From Paenibacillus tarimensis (GTDB lineage Bacteria; Bacillota; Bacilli; Paenibacillales; Paenibacillaceae), in assembly GCF_021532315.1 (NCBI RefSeq), contig NZ_JAKGAO010000004.1, forward strand, positions 1-64,000: DNA of 64,000 nucleotides, written 5' to 3'. This document shows, piece after piece, positions 24,905-32,964 of the stretch. Both the position numbers and the translations under genes were made by a program. Positions within the stretch are counted from its first letter, which is position 1; the number at the start of each line of letters is the position of its first letter. Under the pieces are notes generated by a model. That model was given only the letters and a program-made list of their open reading frames with translations, was not told the origin of the DNA and ran no database searches.

Positions 24905-26611
24905 ATGCTTACCCAGGATGGTCCCTTGATTGTACAAACTGATTTCCATGTCCTGCTTGATGCCAGACATCCGCATGCGGAGCATTATCAATCTATGTTG
25001 GCCCGGTTTGCCGACTTGGTGAAACGGCCGGGGGACTTACATACCTACCGGATTACCTCGCTTTCGATATGGAATGCGCTAGCCTCTGGAATGACAGCAG
25101 GAGAGATTCTCAGCTTTTTAGTTTCTGGAAGCCGTTACGACGTCCCGGGAGGGGTGCTGGATGCCCTGGAGCTTCTGGCGTGGCGCTACGGCAAAATTCA
25201 TCTCGAACGCAAGGATGGAGAGGTTCAGCTGGTCTGTCAGGAGCGGCAGCTGGCAGATAAGCTGGAATCTGACCCATGTGTGCGGGAGAACACCTGCAAA
25301 ATGGAGGATGGCAGATGGCAGCTCAAGCCGGGTAAGCGTGGTCTGATCAAACGGGAGCTGCTGAGAAGCGGTTATCCGGTTTTAGATCTGGCCGGGTACG
25401 ATACGGGGGAAGAGCTGAAGATGGAGCTGCTTCCGCAGAGCCGAAGCGGACGGCCTTTTCAGCTGCGGGATTATCAGGCTGAGGCAGTAGATCTCTTTCA
25501 CAGAGAAGGGGATGTTTACGGCGGAAGCGGGGTGCTCGTGCTTCCCTGTGGTGCAGGCAAGACGGTCATTGGCATTGCTGCGCTCGCCAGACTCAGCTGT
25601 GCAGCCTTAATTCTGACTTCGAGCATGACCTCGGTCAGACAGTGGCGCAATGAGCTTCTGGACAAGACCTCGTTAACGCCTGATGATATCGGCGAATATG
25701 CCGGACGCGTCCGTGAAGTGAAGCCGGTCACGATCGCCACCTATCAGATGGTGACACACCGCCATCCCGGAACTGGCGAATATTCGCATATGAGGCTGTT
25801 TGATGAGCGTGATTGGGGACTGGTTATCTATGATGAGGTCCATTCACTGCCAGCTCCCGTATTCCGGCGTACGGCGGACATCCAAGCGACTCGCAGACTG
25901 GGCTTGACCGCAACGCTGGTGCGGGAGGATGGCAGAGAGGAGGATGTATTTTCCTTAATCGGGCCCAAGCGTTATGACCTTCCATGGAAGAAGCTTGAGG
26001 AGCAGGGGCATATCGCGGCTGTCACCTGCACAGAAATTCGGGTGGCGCTCGAAGGGGTTAACCGGGACCGTTATCATGCGGCAGCCCCGAGAGACCGGAA
26101 CAGGCTGGCAGCAGAGAATCCGGCCAAGCAGGCGGCTGTCCGTGAGCTGCTTGAACGGCATCCAGGCAGGCCTGCCCTGGTTGTCGGCCAATACTTGAAG
26201 CAGCTTGGCGAGCTGGCTGATATGCTGGGCGCTCCCCTTCTGACGGGCCAGACACCTCAGGCCGAAAGAATGCGACTGTACGAGAGTTTCAAGCAGGGGG
26301 AAATCCCTGTGCTGGTTGTCTCGAAGATTGCCAACTTCGCGGTAGACCTGCCTGATGCTGCCGTTGCTATTCAGGTATCAGGAAGCTTCGGTTCCCGCCA
26401 GGAGGAGGCGCAGCGGATCGGACGGCTTCTGCGGCCCAAGCACGGAGATAATACAGCATGGTTTTATACGCTTGTTACCGCGGACACGAAGGAGACGGAA
26501 TATGCGAGGAAGCGGCAGTTGTTTCTTGCCGGTCAAGGCTATACGTACCTCATTGCGGAACAAGCCGGCAAGCTGGAAGACCAAGGCAGAAAGGATGTGT
26601 CAGGATCGTGA
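24905..26611 (+). CDS. XPB-type (ERCC3-like) superfamily 2 DNA helicase
   Basis: A 568-residue SF2 helicase. An N-terminal region of about 190 residues with a DRD-like part precedes RPFQLRDYQAEAVD, Walker A LPCGAGKTVIG (about residue 213), the DEAH-box variant DEVH, motif III GLTATL immediately followed by VREDGREED, which contains the XPB-specific RED motif, and motif VI QRIGRLLRPK. XPB homologues unwind or translocate on DNA and act in repair or transcription-linked processes; bacterial XPB is scattered, best known in Actinobacteria. It overlaps the next gene in GTGA, implying translational coupling to a partner. Confidence 0.92.
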   Translation: MLTQDGPLIVQTDFHVLLDARHPHAEHYQSMLARFADLVKRPGDLHTYRITSLSIWNALASGMTAGEILSFLVSGSRYDVPGGVLDALELLAWRYGKIHLERKDGEVQLVCQERQLADKLESDPCVRENTCKMEDGRWQLKPGKRGLIKRELLRSGYPVLDLAGYDTGEELKMELLPQSRSGRPFQLRDYQAEAVDLFHREGDVYGGSGVLVLPCGAGKTVIGIAALARLSCAALILTSSMTSVRQWRNELLDKTSLTPDDIGEYAGRVREVKPVTIATYQMVTHRHPGTGEYSHMRLFDERDWGLVIYDEVHSLPAPVFRRTADIQATRRLGLTATLVREDGREEDVFSLIGPKRYDLPWKKLEEQGHIAAVTCTEIRVALEGVNRDRYHAAAPRDRNRLAAENPAKQAAVRELLERHPGRPALVVGQYLKQLGELADMLGAPLLTGQTPQAERMRLYESFKQGEIPVLVVSKIANFAVDLPDAAVAIQVSGSFGSRQEEAQRIGRLLRPKHGDNTAWFYTLVTADTKETEYARKRQLFLAGQGYTYLIAEQAGKLEDQGRKDVSGS

Positions 26612-28566
26612 ATACGCGCCAGGTATACAGCAGGCTTCCGGAGGAGGCCAGAGCACGGCTGGCAAGGCAGCCGCTCTGGCGCGGCGGTCCTGATCCCGGG
26701 GGGATCAGCAGGGACCGCATCAGGGAGGTCAGGGGAGAGCTCACAGCTCCAGTCCAGGATATCCTGGCTTTCATTGTCCGCTCTTGCGGGCCCCGGCCCT
26801 TTTCGGAAGAGAAGCTCACCCAGCAGTTCGCGGCAGCCGCAGGCCGTTCTGTCTGCGAGAGCAGACTGGCATGCGATGAACTGAGGCGGGAAGGCATTTT
26901 GTTCACTGTGCGCAAGTCCTGGGGGGAGTGCCTGCATTTTATTCCCGCAGATGCCTACAGTGCATGGAACAGAGAGCTGGCTCCCGTTGTGCCGCAGCCT
27001 TGTAAAGAGACGGCCGGCATCCGGGTAACTTCTCCGTACAAGCCAAGGCTGAGCCTGCAGCTGCTCGGTATGATGGCTGAGCTTGCGAAGCAGGGTATTC
27101 CGATTACGGCAAAAGGGCTTATTGCGAAGAAGGCCGCCGCTGCCGCTTCTTCCCGGCTGGCTTACACGGAAGCGGATTTAGCTGTTTTTCGGTCAGCGAA
27201 TACTGACAGCAGTCACTATGCTGTTTCATTTGCAGTGGGGCTTGATGCAGTGGTGAGAACAGGGCTCCTGGAGCTGGGGGGAACCAGCGCGTCCTGGAAG
27301 GAACCTGAGCTGGCGGAGTGGCTCGCGCTTCCGGATGGGCAGCGGGAATGCCGCCTTTTGGACTGGACAGAAGAGCGTTTTGCCGCCTATGATGAGCGGT
27401 TTGCTTGCTCAGCCTCGCTGCTGCGTGGTTTACGTGCAGGGAGCTGGTACAGCCGCCATGAGCTTGAGCAATGGGTTAAGGCTGCAGGAGGAGCTGCCTG
27501 CGGTGAGTGGCTCACGGACTGGCTTGACCTGATGGCAGCCTTCGGCTGGCTGCAGACGGGCCGGTCGGGTAAAGGTGTAGAGCTTGTCCGCTGGATCATA
27601 TATCCGCTGGCTGAAGAAATTCCTACCCCGCATCCGGCAGCAGGCTCTGTACTGGTGCTTACTGGAGGGGAGCTGGCTGTCCCGCATGACACGGATTACC
27701 GCAGCAGATGGGAGATTGAGCTGATGGCAGAGCCGGAGCGCGACGGGCCAATGACAATTTACAAGTACAGCCAGGCCACGATAAGCAGAGCGGCTGACAA
27801 CGGCAGGACATTCGAACAGCTGATTGACCGGCTGGCCGCTGCATCAGGAAGCCCTCTTCCAGAGCATGCGTTTCAGCTGCTGGAGGAATGGGGCAGGGCA
27901 GCAGGCCGTGTCAGGTTTGCCGATGTGACGATCATGAGCTGCCAGGATGAGCCGGCTGCTGACAGAGCGGCCGCAGACCCGTCAGTGGCCCGACTATTGA
28001 TCCGCCGCCTCGGTAAGCTGGATTTCTTAATCGAGCGCAGCAATATACCGCTCCTCAGAAAGCACTTGAGTGCCGCGGGGCTTGAGCCAAGCAGGCTTAT
28101 GGGAGGGGATACGCATTGCCCTTACCCGCTATCCGCATTTGGAACCGGAGGAGAGCTGCTGCAGGGAGCAGCCGAGAATGCATTTACAGACTACAGGGAT
28201 TCTGCCGGTCTGCTGCAGCATCCTTGTCCGCTCTATCTATATGCACTGGAACCGGTGCCGACGGATAAGGAGAAGCGGCTTCCGGGGACAGCAGATATAC
28301 CGGCGGCATGGCTCCAGGCTATGCGGGATTATCATCCTTCAACCCGCAAGGAAATACTGAAGCGTGCGATTGAGCTGGGAGTATTGGTCAAGCTCGACAG
28401 GCACGGGAGTGTAATTGACTTTATCCCGCGTAGGCTGGAAGAGGAAGGCGGGAATTGGTTCGTGGCAGGCCAGCTTAGCGGGGAAGGGGACAGCAGTTTG
28501 CGTCTGACACCTGATATGTGGAGTCGGATGCAGCTTGCAATTCCACCTGGACTGCCTGCTAAATGA
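26608..28566 (+). CDS. Helicase-associated (Helicase_C_3/XPB-Ssl2-like) protein, XPB partner
   Basis: A 652-residue protein starting at GTG 26608, which overlaps the stop of the helicase gene. It has no Walker motifs. The N-terminal half looks like successive winged-helix modules (APVQDILAFIVRSCGPRPFSEEKL; LSLQLLGMMAELAKQGIPITAKGL). About residues 349-490 fit the Helicase_C_3 pattern: VLVLTGGELAVPHD, MTIYKYSQATISRAADNGRTFEQLIDRLAA, SPLPEHAFQLLEEWGR and SVARLLIRRLGKLDF. Proteins of this family neighbour xpb in mycobacteria. The C-terminus (YHPSTRKEILKRAIELGV, RHGSVIDFIPRR) resembles a WYL-like or SH3-like strand set. I infer a DNA-binding subunit of the XPB helicase; biochemical role unknown. 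Confidence 0.8.
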   Translation: MNTRQVYSRLPEEARARLARQPLWRGGPDPGGISRDRIREVRGELTAPVQDILAFIVRSCGPRPFSEEKLTQQFAAAAGRSVCESRLACDELRREGILFTVRKSWGECLHFIPADAYSAWNRELAPVVPQPCKETAGIRVTSPYKPRLSLQLLGMMAELAKQGIPITAKGLIAKKAAAAASSRLAYTEADLAVFRSANTDSSHYAVSFAVGLDAVVRTGLLELGGTSASWKEPELAEWLALPDGQRECRLLDWTEERFAAYDERFACSASLLRGLRAGSWYSRHELEQWVKAAGGAACGEWLTDWLDLMAAFGWLQTGRSGKGVELVRWIIYPLAEEIPTPHPAAGSVLVLTGGELAVPHDTDYRSRWEIELMAEPERDGPMTIYKYSQATISRAADNGRTFEQLIDRLAAASGSPLPEHAFQLLEEWGRAAGRVRFADVTIMSCQDEPAADRAAADPSVARLLIRRLGKLDFLIERSNIPLLRKHLSAAGLEPSRLMGGDTHCPYPLSAFGTGGELLQGAAENAFTDYRDSAGLLQHPCPLYLYALEPVPTDKEKRLPGTADIPAAWLQAMRDYHPSTRKEILKRAIELGVLVKLDRHGSVIDFIPRRLEEEGGNWFVAGQLSGEGDSSLRLTPDMWSRMQLAIPPGLPAK

Positions 28567-28629
28567 CTTCTGTTTTGGGAGCGATTCGTGATATGATAGA
28601 ATGCGAGACTATAGCATAGAGGTGAGTGG

Positions 28630-29115
28630 ATGGCAATAACAGAAGAGAAGGCCGGCAGTATGCTGCCAGCAGCGCCTGTAGAGACAGTTGATATGGCCGG
28701 TCTGCTGACAGCCGCATATGAACTGGGCGATATGATAATCAATTCGGCTGATGCAGCCGATTATGAATATTGGAAGAACGAGGTTGCCGGTAATCAGCCG
28801 GTACAGGAGCTGGTACGCCAGTTCGCTAAGGCGAAAGAGCTGTTCGAGGAATGCCAGCGCTTCGGCAGGTTCCATCCCGATTTTCACGCTGCCAAGGATA
28901 AGGTGAAGGAAATTGAGGGCCAGCTTGCCGAATACGAATGCGTGCGTAACTTCAAGGCCGCAGAGAAGGCGCTGGATGATCTGCTGTATGATGTATCGCA
29001 TGTCATTGCCCGTGCTGTATCGGAGGAGATTAAGGTTCCGGCTAATGAGGGTAAAGGCGGCGGCGGATGCGGCAGCGGAGGCTCCTGCGGATGCGGCAGC
29101 GGCGGATGCGGATAA
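28630..29115 (+). CDS. ylbF: YlbF/YmcA family protein with Cys-Gly tail (RicF)
   Basis: A 161-residue helical protein. The YlbF core runs from MAGLLTAAYELGDMI through NQPVQELVRQFAKAKELFEECQRFGRFHPDF to LAEYECVRNFKAAEKALDDLLYDV. The C-terminus is a glycine-rich tail with four cysteines (GGCGSGGSCGCGSGGCG). In B. subtilis YlbF (RicF) joins YmcA and YaaT to form the RicAFT complex, which binds iron-sulfur clusters and steers RNase Y, biofilm formation, competence and sporulation; the cysteine tail here is a good candidate for cluster ligation. The start ATG follows GAGGTGAG, and a TATGAT lies about 30 nt further upstream. ylbG follows, as in Bacillus. Confidence 0.93.
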   Translation: MAITEEKAGSMLPAAPVETVDMAGLLTAAYELGDMIINSADAADYEYWKNEVAGNQPVQELVRQFAKAKELFEECQRFGRFHPDFHAAKDKVKEIEGQLAEYECVRNFKAAEKALDDLLYDVSHVIARAVSEEIKVPANEGKGGGGCGSGGSCGCGSGGCG

Positions 29116-29163
29116 CGGCAGCCATATGTAGATTACCTGCGTTCATGATGGAGGAGAGATTCG

Positions 29164-29451
29164 ATGGAGCAAATCGACAAGCCGTTCCTGCTAGCGGAAC
29201 GCACAGGCTATATTATATGGGTAAGTGATTTGAAGGCGGCAAGAAATCTGGATAAATACGGAACCGTCCATTATGTTTCACGTAAAATGCATTATATCGT
29301 GATGTATGTCAATGCGGACAAGGCCGAAGAAACGGTACGCAACATTCAGCGGCTTTCGTACGTTAAGAAAGTAGAGCGTTCATTCCGTAATGAACTAAAA
29401 ACCGAATATGAGAAGGATATTCCGGATAAAACAAGCTATTATGGCTTGTAA
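29164..29451 (+). CDS. ylbG: YlbG family protein (DUF2129)
   Basis: A 95-residue protein with the DUF2129 pattern: ERTGYIIWVSDLKAARNLDKYGTVHYVSRKMHY and VRNIQRLSYVKKVERSFR. Function unknown; invariably next to ylbF in Bacillales. GATGGAGGAG precedes the ATG. Confidence 0.92.
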   Translation: MEQIDKPFLLAERTGYIIWVSDLKAARNLDKYGTVHYVSRKMHYIVMYVNADKAEETVRNIQRLSYVKKVERSFRNELKTEYEKDIPDKTSYYGL

Positions 29452-29530
29452 TCAGGCTAATTAGGACTAATAACCCGGCGTGCAGGGAATCAATAGTGGA
29501 CCAGACCTGCTGCTGTTCCATATTTTATAG

Positions 29531-29560
29531 TTGAATTACCTATTGACGATGCAGTAAAAT
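29531..29560 (+). promoter_or_regulatory. Candidate promoter for the gene at 29626
   Basis: TTGAAT and TAAAAT separated by 18 bp, in an unusually AT-rich intergenic stretch. Confidence 0.45.
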
Positions 29561-29625
29561 AATTAAAACTTGATATGTAAACGTGAAAAAATAAATACCT
29601 GCTTCTTGGGGGAGGGGTGATGGGG

Positions 29626-30063
29626 ATGAAAGACAAAACGACAGAAAGATGGAGTACCTATGAGTCCTTTCATGTCGTATTGGGTGATAAGAAAGTAGCC
29701 GACATCGTCATCACTAATCATGCCCGGAGCCGCTGGACTGATCGTATTGAGAGCGAGCAGACCGGTATTGAGGACATTGCCGACTTCATGTGGCAGGCGC
29801 TCAAGCAGGGGCGGATTGAACCCTATTACCGCAATGAGCAGGATGTTTATCTGATTGATGATGACCTTGTGTTTGTAGCTGAGTTCTCTGATCTGCCCGG
29901 CGAGACGGATCTGCTTGGCAACCCGCTGCATAAGATGATTGTTGTGACATTTCTAGGACGGATGTCCGAGACCATTGAGCTGAGGGATTTAAAGTCCTAT
30001 TATTCCTGGCTCCGCCATTCCAGAAGAATGACACTCATCAAGAACAGCCGCAAACGCAAATAA
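29626..30063 (+). CDS. Hypothetical protein, not recognised
   Basis: A 145-residue soluble protein with start ATG 29626 after GGGGGAGGGG (ATG 29620 and GTG 29617 are in frame but too close to that site). The central part (ADIVITNHARSRWTDRIES, then YRNEQDVYLIDDDLVFVAEF and MIVVTFLGRMSETIELRDL) looks like an alpha/beta sheet protein with a conserved-looking HARSRWTDRI motif, reminiscent of toxin-like BrnT/RelE folds where a substrate is contacted by R-H-R residues, but no partner antitoxin gene is adjacent. The C-terminus is strongly basic (SRRMTLIKNSRKRK), suggesting nucleic-acid contact. Own promoter and a strong terminator. Function unknown. Confidence 0.75.
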   Translation: MKDKTTERWSTYESFHVVLGDKKVADIVITNHARSRWTDRIESEQTGIEDIADFMWQALKQGRIEPYYRNEQDVYLIDDDLVFVAEFSDLPGETDLLGNPLHKMIVVTFLGRMSETIELRDLKSYYSWLRHSRRMTLIKNSRKRK

Positions 30064-30120
30064 ACGGGCAGAGGTCAGTCTCGCTATCAGAGAGCCTTTT
30101 AACCACTGCCATACAGACGA

Positions 30121-30153
30121 ACACATGCGGAAGCTGCCGCATGTGTTTTTTTT
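30121..30153 (+). terminator. Terminator after the hypothetical gene
   Basis: A perfect 10-bp stem ACACATGCGG / CCGCATGTGT with a 6-nt loop and nine or more T residues. Confidence 0.92.
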
Positions 30154-30204
30154 TATATCTGAAAAAGGGCATGCTGGATTGCTGTCGCGCCTTTGTCTAA
30201 CGTT

Positions 30205-30213
30205 TGGTATAAT
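30205..30213 (+). promoter_or_regulatory. Extended -10 promoter of the lysR gene
   Basis: TGgTATAAT, a perfect extended -10 with no convincing -35, about 27 bp before the start codon. Confidence 0.5.
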
Positions 30214-30239
30214 TCAGTTCAGGAAAGGATGATATTCGG

Positions 30240-31151
30240 ATGGCTCTTAACTTTCATCAGCTGCATATCTTTTATACGGTTGCGGACCGGGGAAGCTTCT
30301 CGGCAGCAGCCCAGGCACTCCATATGACGCAGCCGGCCGTAACGATGCAGGTGCAATCGCTGGAGGATTATTTTGGGACCAAGCTGCTGCTTCGTTCGAC
30401 GAAGCGGATTGAGCTGACGGAAGCGGGACGGGCTTTAATGCCGTTCGCTCAGCAGTCCATTGCCCTAATCCGTGAGACGGATGCCACAATGTCCAAATTC
30501 ACACGCCAGCTTAAAGGCAGGCTTCAGCTTGGCGCAAGCCTGACGATCGGCGAATACATTCTGCCGCGACTGCTGGGGCCCTTCGGCCAGGAATTTCCGC
30601 ATATATCCATCAGCATGAAGGTTATGAACACAGGTCAGATCATGGAGGAAATACTGAATCATCAGCTTAACTTTGGCCTGGTTGAAGCACCTGTCAATCA
30701 TCCCGATATGCATATGGAAGCGGTTATGAGTGACGAGCTGAAGCTGATTGTCCCAGCCGCCCATCCATTGGCTGACAGGACGGATGTTATGCTGGAGGAA
30801 GCGCTGACTTATCCGTTTGTACTGCGAGAGCAGGGGTCAGGAACCCGCCTTGTGATGGAGGAGCTGCTGCGCGAACGCCAGCTTGATCCGTCGAAGCTGA
30901 ATATCGTGATGGAGCTGGGCAGTACAGGGGCAGTCAAGTCAGCGGTTGAAGCAGGGGTGGGCGTGTCGTTCGTATCGGCTTCATCTGTGAAGCATGAGAT
31001 CGCGCTTGGACTCATAAAGGTGGTTCCCCTCCTGGACGCGCGCTTTAAGCGCCAGTTTTTCTCTATCTATTTAAAATCGGCCTTACTGCCTATTTCGGCC
31101 GTTACCTTTTTAACCTTTTTAAGAGAGAGGGATCTCCAGCAATGGCTATAA
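30240..31151 (+). CDS. LysR-family transcriptional regulator
   Basis: A 303-residue LTTR. The winged helix-turn-helix is LNFHQLHIFYTVADRGSFSAAAQALHMTQPAVTMQVQSLE (split here by family pattern: LHIFYTVA, SFSAAAQ, QPAVTMQ); the rest is the periplasmic-binding-protein-like effector domain with LGASLTIGEYILP and REQGSGTR. The effector-domain start and GSGTR motif resemble the CysL/YwfK-CbbR group, but the target is not evident. It overlaps the PHP gene by 10 nt, so the three genes lysR-PHP-merR form one coupled operon rather than the usual divergent arrangement. Confidence 0.9.
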   Translation: MALNFHQLHIFYTVADRGSFSAAAQALHMTQPAVTMQVQSLEDYFGTKLLLRSTKRIELTEAGRALMPFAQQSIALIRETDATMSKFTRQLKGRLQLGASLTIGEYILPRLLGPFGQEFPHISISMKVMNTGQIMEEILNHQLNFGLVEAPVNHPDMHMEAVMSDELKLIVPAAHPLADRTDVMLEEALTYPFVLREQGSGTRLVMEELLRERQLDPSKLNIVMELGSTGAVKSAVEAGVGVSFVSASSVKHEIALGLIKVVPLLDARFKRQFFSIYLKSALLPISAVTFLTFLRERDLQQWL

Positions 31152-31999
31152 CCGGACCAGCGGATCTTCATACCCATACCAATGCCTCTGACGGGACCGG
31201 CGATCCGGCGGACAATGTCCGCTTGGCCAAAGCGGCCGGTCTTGCTGCAGTGGCAATTACGGATCATGATACGATGGCAGGTGTGGATGAGGCGATACTA
31301 GAGGGAGAACGGATAGGCATTACTGTAGTGCCGGGTGTCGAGGTCAGCACGGTCAGCGATGGCATCGATATCCACATACTCGGTTACTATGCGGATTGGC
31401 GCAATGAGGAATGGTTGGCACGTCTTCGTTCGCTGCGTGACGTCCGCGGAATACGCAACGAAATGATGGTACAGCGCCTGCGGGAGCTTGGAATTGACAT
31501 CACGCTGGATGAGGTGTTTGCGGCAGCGGGTCGGGATGGCTCTGGCGAGGAAACGGTCGGGCGCCCGCACATCGCCCAGGTTCTGCTCAAGAAGGGCTGC
31601 GTTGCTACCATGGCAGAGGCCTTCGACCGCTACCTTGGCACCTCAGGCGCGGCGTATGTCAACCCGCCAAGGGCTACGCCTTTTCAAGCCGTTGACTGGA
31701 TCAGAGAGGCTGGAGGCACAAGTGTGATTGCCCACCCGGGACTGTACGGCCGCGACCAGCTTGTAGAGGAGCTGATTGCCTACGGTGTCGATGGTATAGA
31801 GGTTTATCATTCCGATCATACGCCTCTGGATGAGCAGCGCTACAAGGAACTTGCAGAGCGGAGCGGGCTTATTATAACCGGAGGCTCGGACTATCACGGT
31901 GCAAGGGGCGGCGTAGTGTTTCATGGACCGATGGGCGGGAGGAGTGTGGACGCGTCCGTGATTAGCCGGCTTCGGCATCCGTCAGGCAGGTCTTCATGA
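31142..31999 (+). CDS. PHP-domain phosphoesterase (YciV/TrpH, RNase AM-like)
   Basis: A 285-residue metal-dependent phosphoesterase. PHP motifs: ADLHTHTNASDG, AITDHDTMAG, PGVEVST, a HIAQVL-type segment after GRPH, SVIAHPGLYG and GGSDYHG, together giving the trinuclear metal site. Characterised relatives remove 5' nucleotides from short RNA or hydrolyse 3',5'-bisphosphate nucleotides. The start ATG lies inside the end of lysR and the stop overlaps merR in ATGA. A small insertion domain between about residues 70 and 155 (ELGIDITLDEVFAAAG) is typical of this branch. Confidence 0.9.
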   Translation: MAITGPADLHTHTNASDGTGDPADNVRLAKAAGLAAVAITDHDTMAGVDEAILEGERIGITVVPGVEVSTVSDGIDIHILGYYADWRNEEWLARLRSLRDVRGIRNEMMVQRLRELGIDITLDEVFAAAGRDGSGEETVGRPHIAQVLLKKGCVATMAEAFDRYLGTSGAAYVNPPRATPFQAVDWIREAGGTSVIAHPGLYGRDQLVEELIAYGVDGIEVYHSDHTPLDEQRYKELAERSGLIITGGSDYHGARGGVVFHGPMGGRSVDASVISRLRHPSGRSS

Positions 32000-32955
32000 A
32001 GCAAAGCCATAGATTATACACAATCAAGGAAGTAGCCAGCCGCACGGGGATATCCACCCAGCTGATCCGCAAGTGGGAGGAGCGCTACGGAGCGGTTGCC
32101 CCTGTCCGGCTGCCTAATGGGTATCGGGGTTATACCAAGCAGGACCTTGACACACTGATCTGGCTTAAGAAGCGTGTGGATGAGTCAGTGCCGATTGGAA
32201 TGGCAGTGATGGAGCATAAATCGAGGTCTGCCGCCGAAGCGGAAAAAGAGAGGGAACCAATTCTGCGGGAATGGCTGAACCCGGCGGAACAGGAAGCTCC
32301 CGCAGCGGATCGGCAGGCAGCGGTAAACCGGATGCTGGATTACTTTGAGCGGCTGGATTATCCTTCGGCTCAGCGTTACTTTGAACAGCTTATGAATATG
32401 CACAGCTTTGACGATCTGCTTATGAACATAATGAAGCCTGCACTGTTCGAGCTGGGAGAACGCTGGGAGAGCGGCCGTATATCCGAGTATCAGGAGCATT
32501 TCGGGAGCCATTTTATCCGTGACAAGCTGATTACCCTGAGGAATTTGTTACGTGCCGCCCCGGACAGCCCGCTGCTGGTTACGGCATGCGGTCCGGGCGA
32601 ACGCCAAGAGCTGGGCATACTGTTCCTTGGCTTCTTCGCTACGCAGCAGGGCTTCCGTGTAGCCTACCTTGGAGCTTCTCCGGCTGAGAAGGGGATTTTG
32701 GATTGTCTGCGGGAGATGAAGCCCGCCGCCTTTGTCTTCAGCTTCTCGTCGCATGACAGATATGAAGCTGCTTTACCCTTCCTGAGGCTGCTTGATGCCC
32801 GGATTCCAGCCGATTCCCCGCATACGCTCGTCTTTATTGAAGGCAGAGGAGTGGAAGAGGACAAGCCTATACCAGGTGGTTCGGCGACCTTCTTGATTGC
32901 CGGGGACGGACCCGCAGCCCTTGCAAAAATAAAGTCACGGCTGGGTCAGCCGTGA
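31996..32955 (+). CDS. MerR-family regulator with CarH/LitR-like cobalamin-binding domains
   Basis: A 319-residue regulator. Residues 1-75 form a MerR DNA-binding domain (YTIKEVASRTGISTQLIRKWEERYG). It is followed by a four-helix B12-binding cap with the photoreceptor signature W-x9-EH (Trp157, Glu167-His168) and a Rossmann-like B12-binding fold (LGILFLGFFATQQGFRVAYLGASP). CarH/LitR use adenosylcobalamin to sense light. The key ExHxxG motif, however, reads ERQELG here: Gln204 occupies the place of the lower axial cobalt-ligating histidine. Cobalamin binding must therefore differ or be lost. Third gene of the lysR-PHP-merR overlap; no carotenoid or photolyase gene is nearby. Confidence 0.85.
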   Translation: MKQSHRLYTIKEVASRTGISTQLIRKWEERYGAVAPVRLPNGYRGYTKQDLDTLIWLKKRVDESVPIGMAVMEHKSRSAAEAEKEREPILREWLNPAEQEAPAADRQAAVNRMLDYFERLDYPSAQRYFEQLMNMHSFDDLLMNIMKPALFELGERWESGRISEYQEHFGSHFIRDKLITLRNLLRAAPDSPLLVTACGPGERQELGILFLGFFATQQGFRVAYLGASPAEKGILDCLREMKPAAFVFSFSSHDRYEAALPFLRLLDARIPADSPHTLVFIEGRGVEEDKPIPGGSATFLIAGDGPAALAKIKSRLGQP

Positions 32956-32956
32956 C
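32925..32956 (-). terminator. rqcH terminator located inside the 3' end of merR
   Basis: A perfect 10-bp stem GTCACGGCTG / CAGCCGTGAC with a 3-nt loop; on the minus strand it is followed by TTTATTTTTG, a good intrinsic terminator for rqcH. Its sequence also encodes the last codons and stop of the convergent merR gene. Confidence 0.82.
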
Positions 32957-32964
32957 GAAGCCGT

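Noticed and set aside
29050-29115. GGC/GGA/TGC-rich short repeats
   Set aside because: These encode the Gly-Cys tail of YlbF, not a satellite or CRISPR-like repeat.
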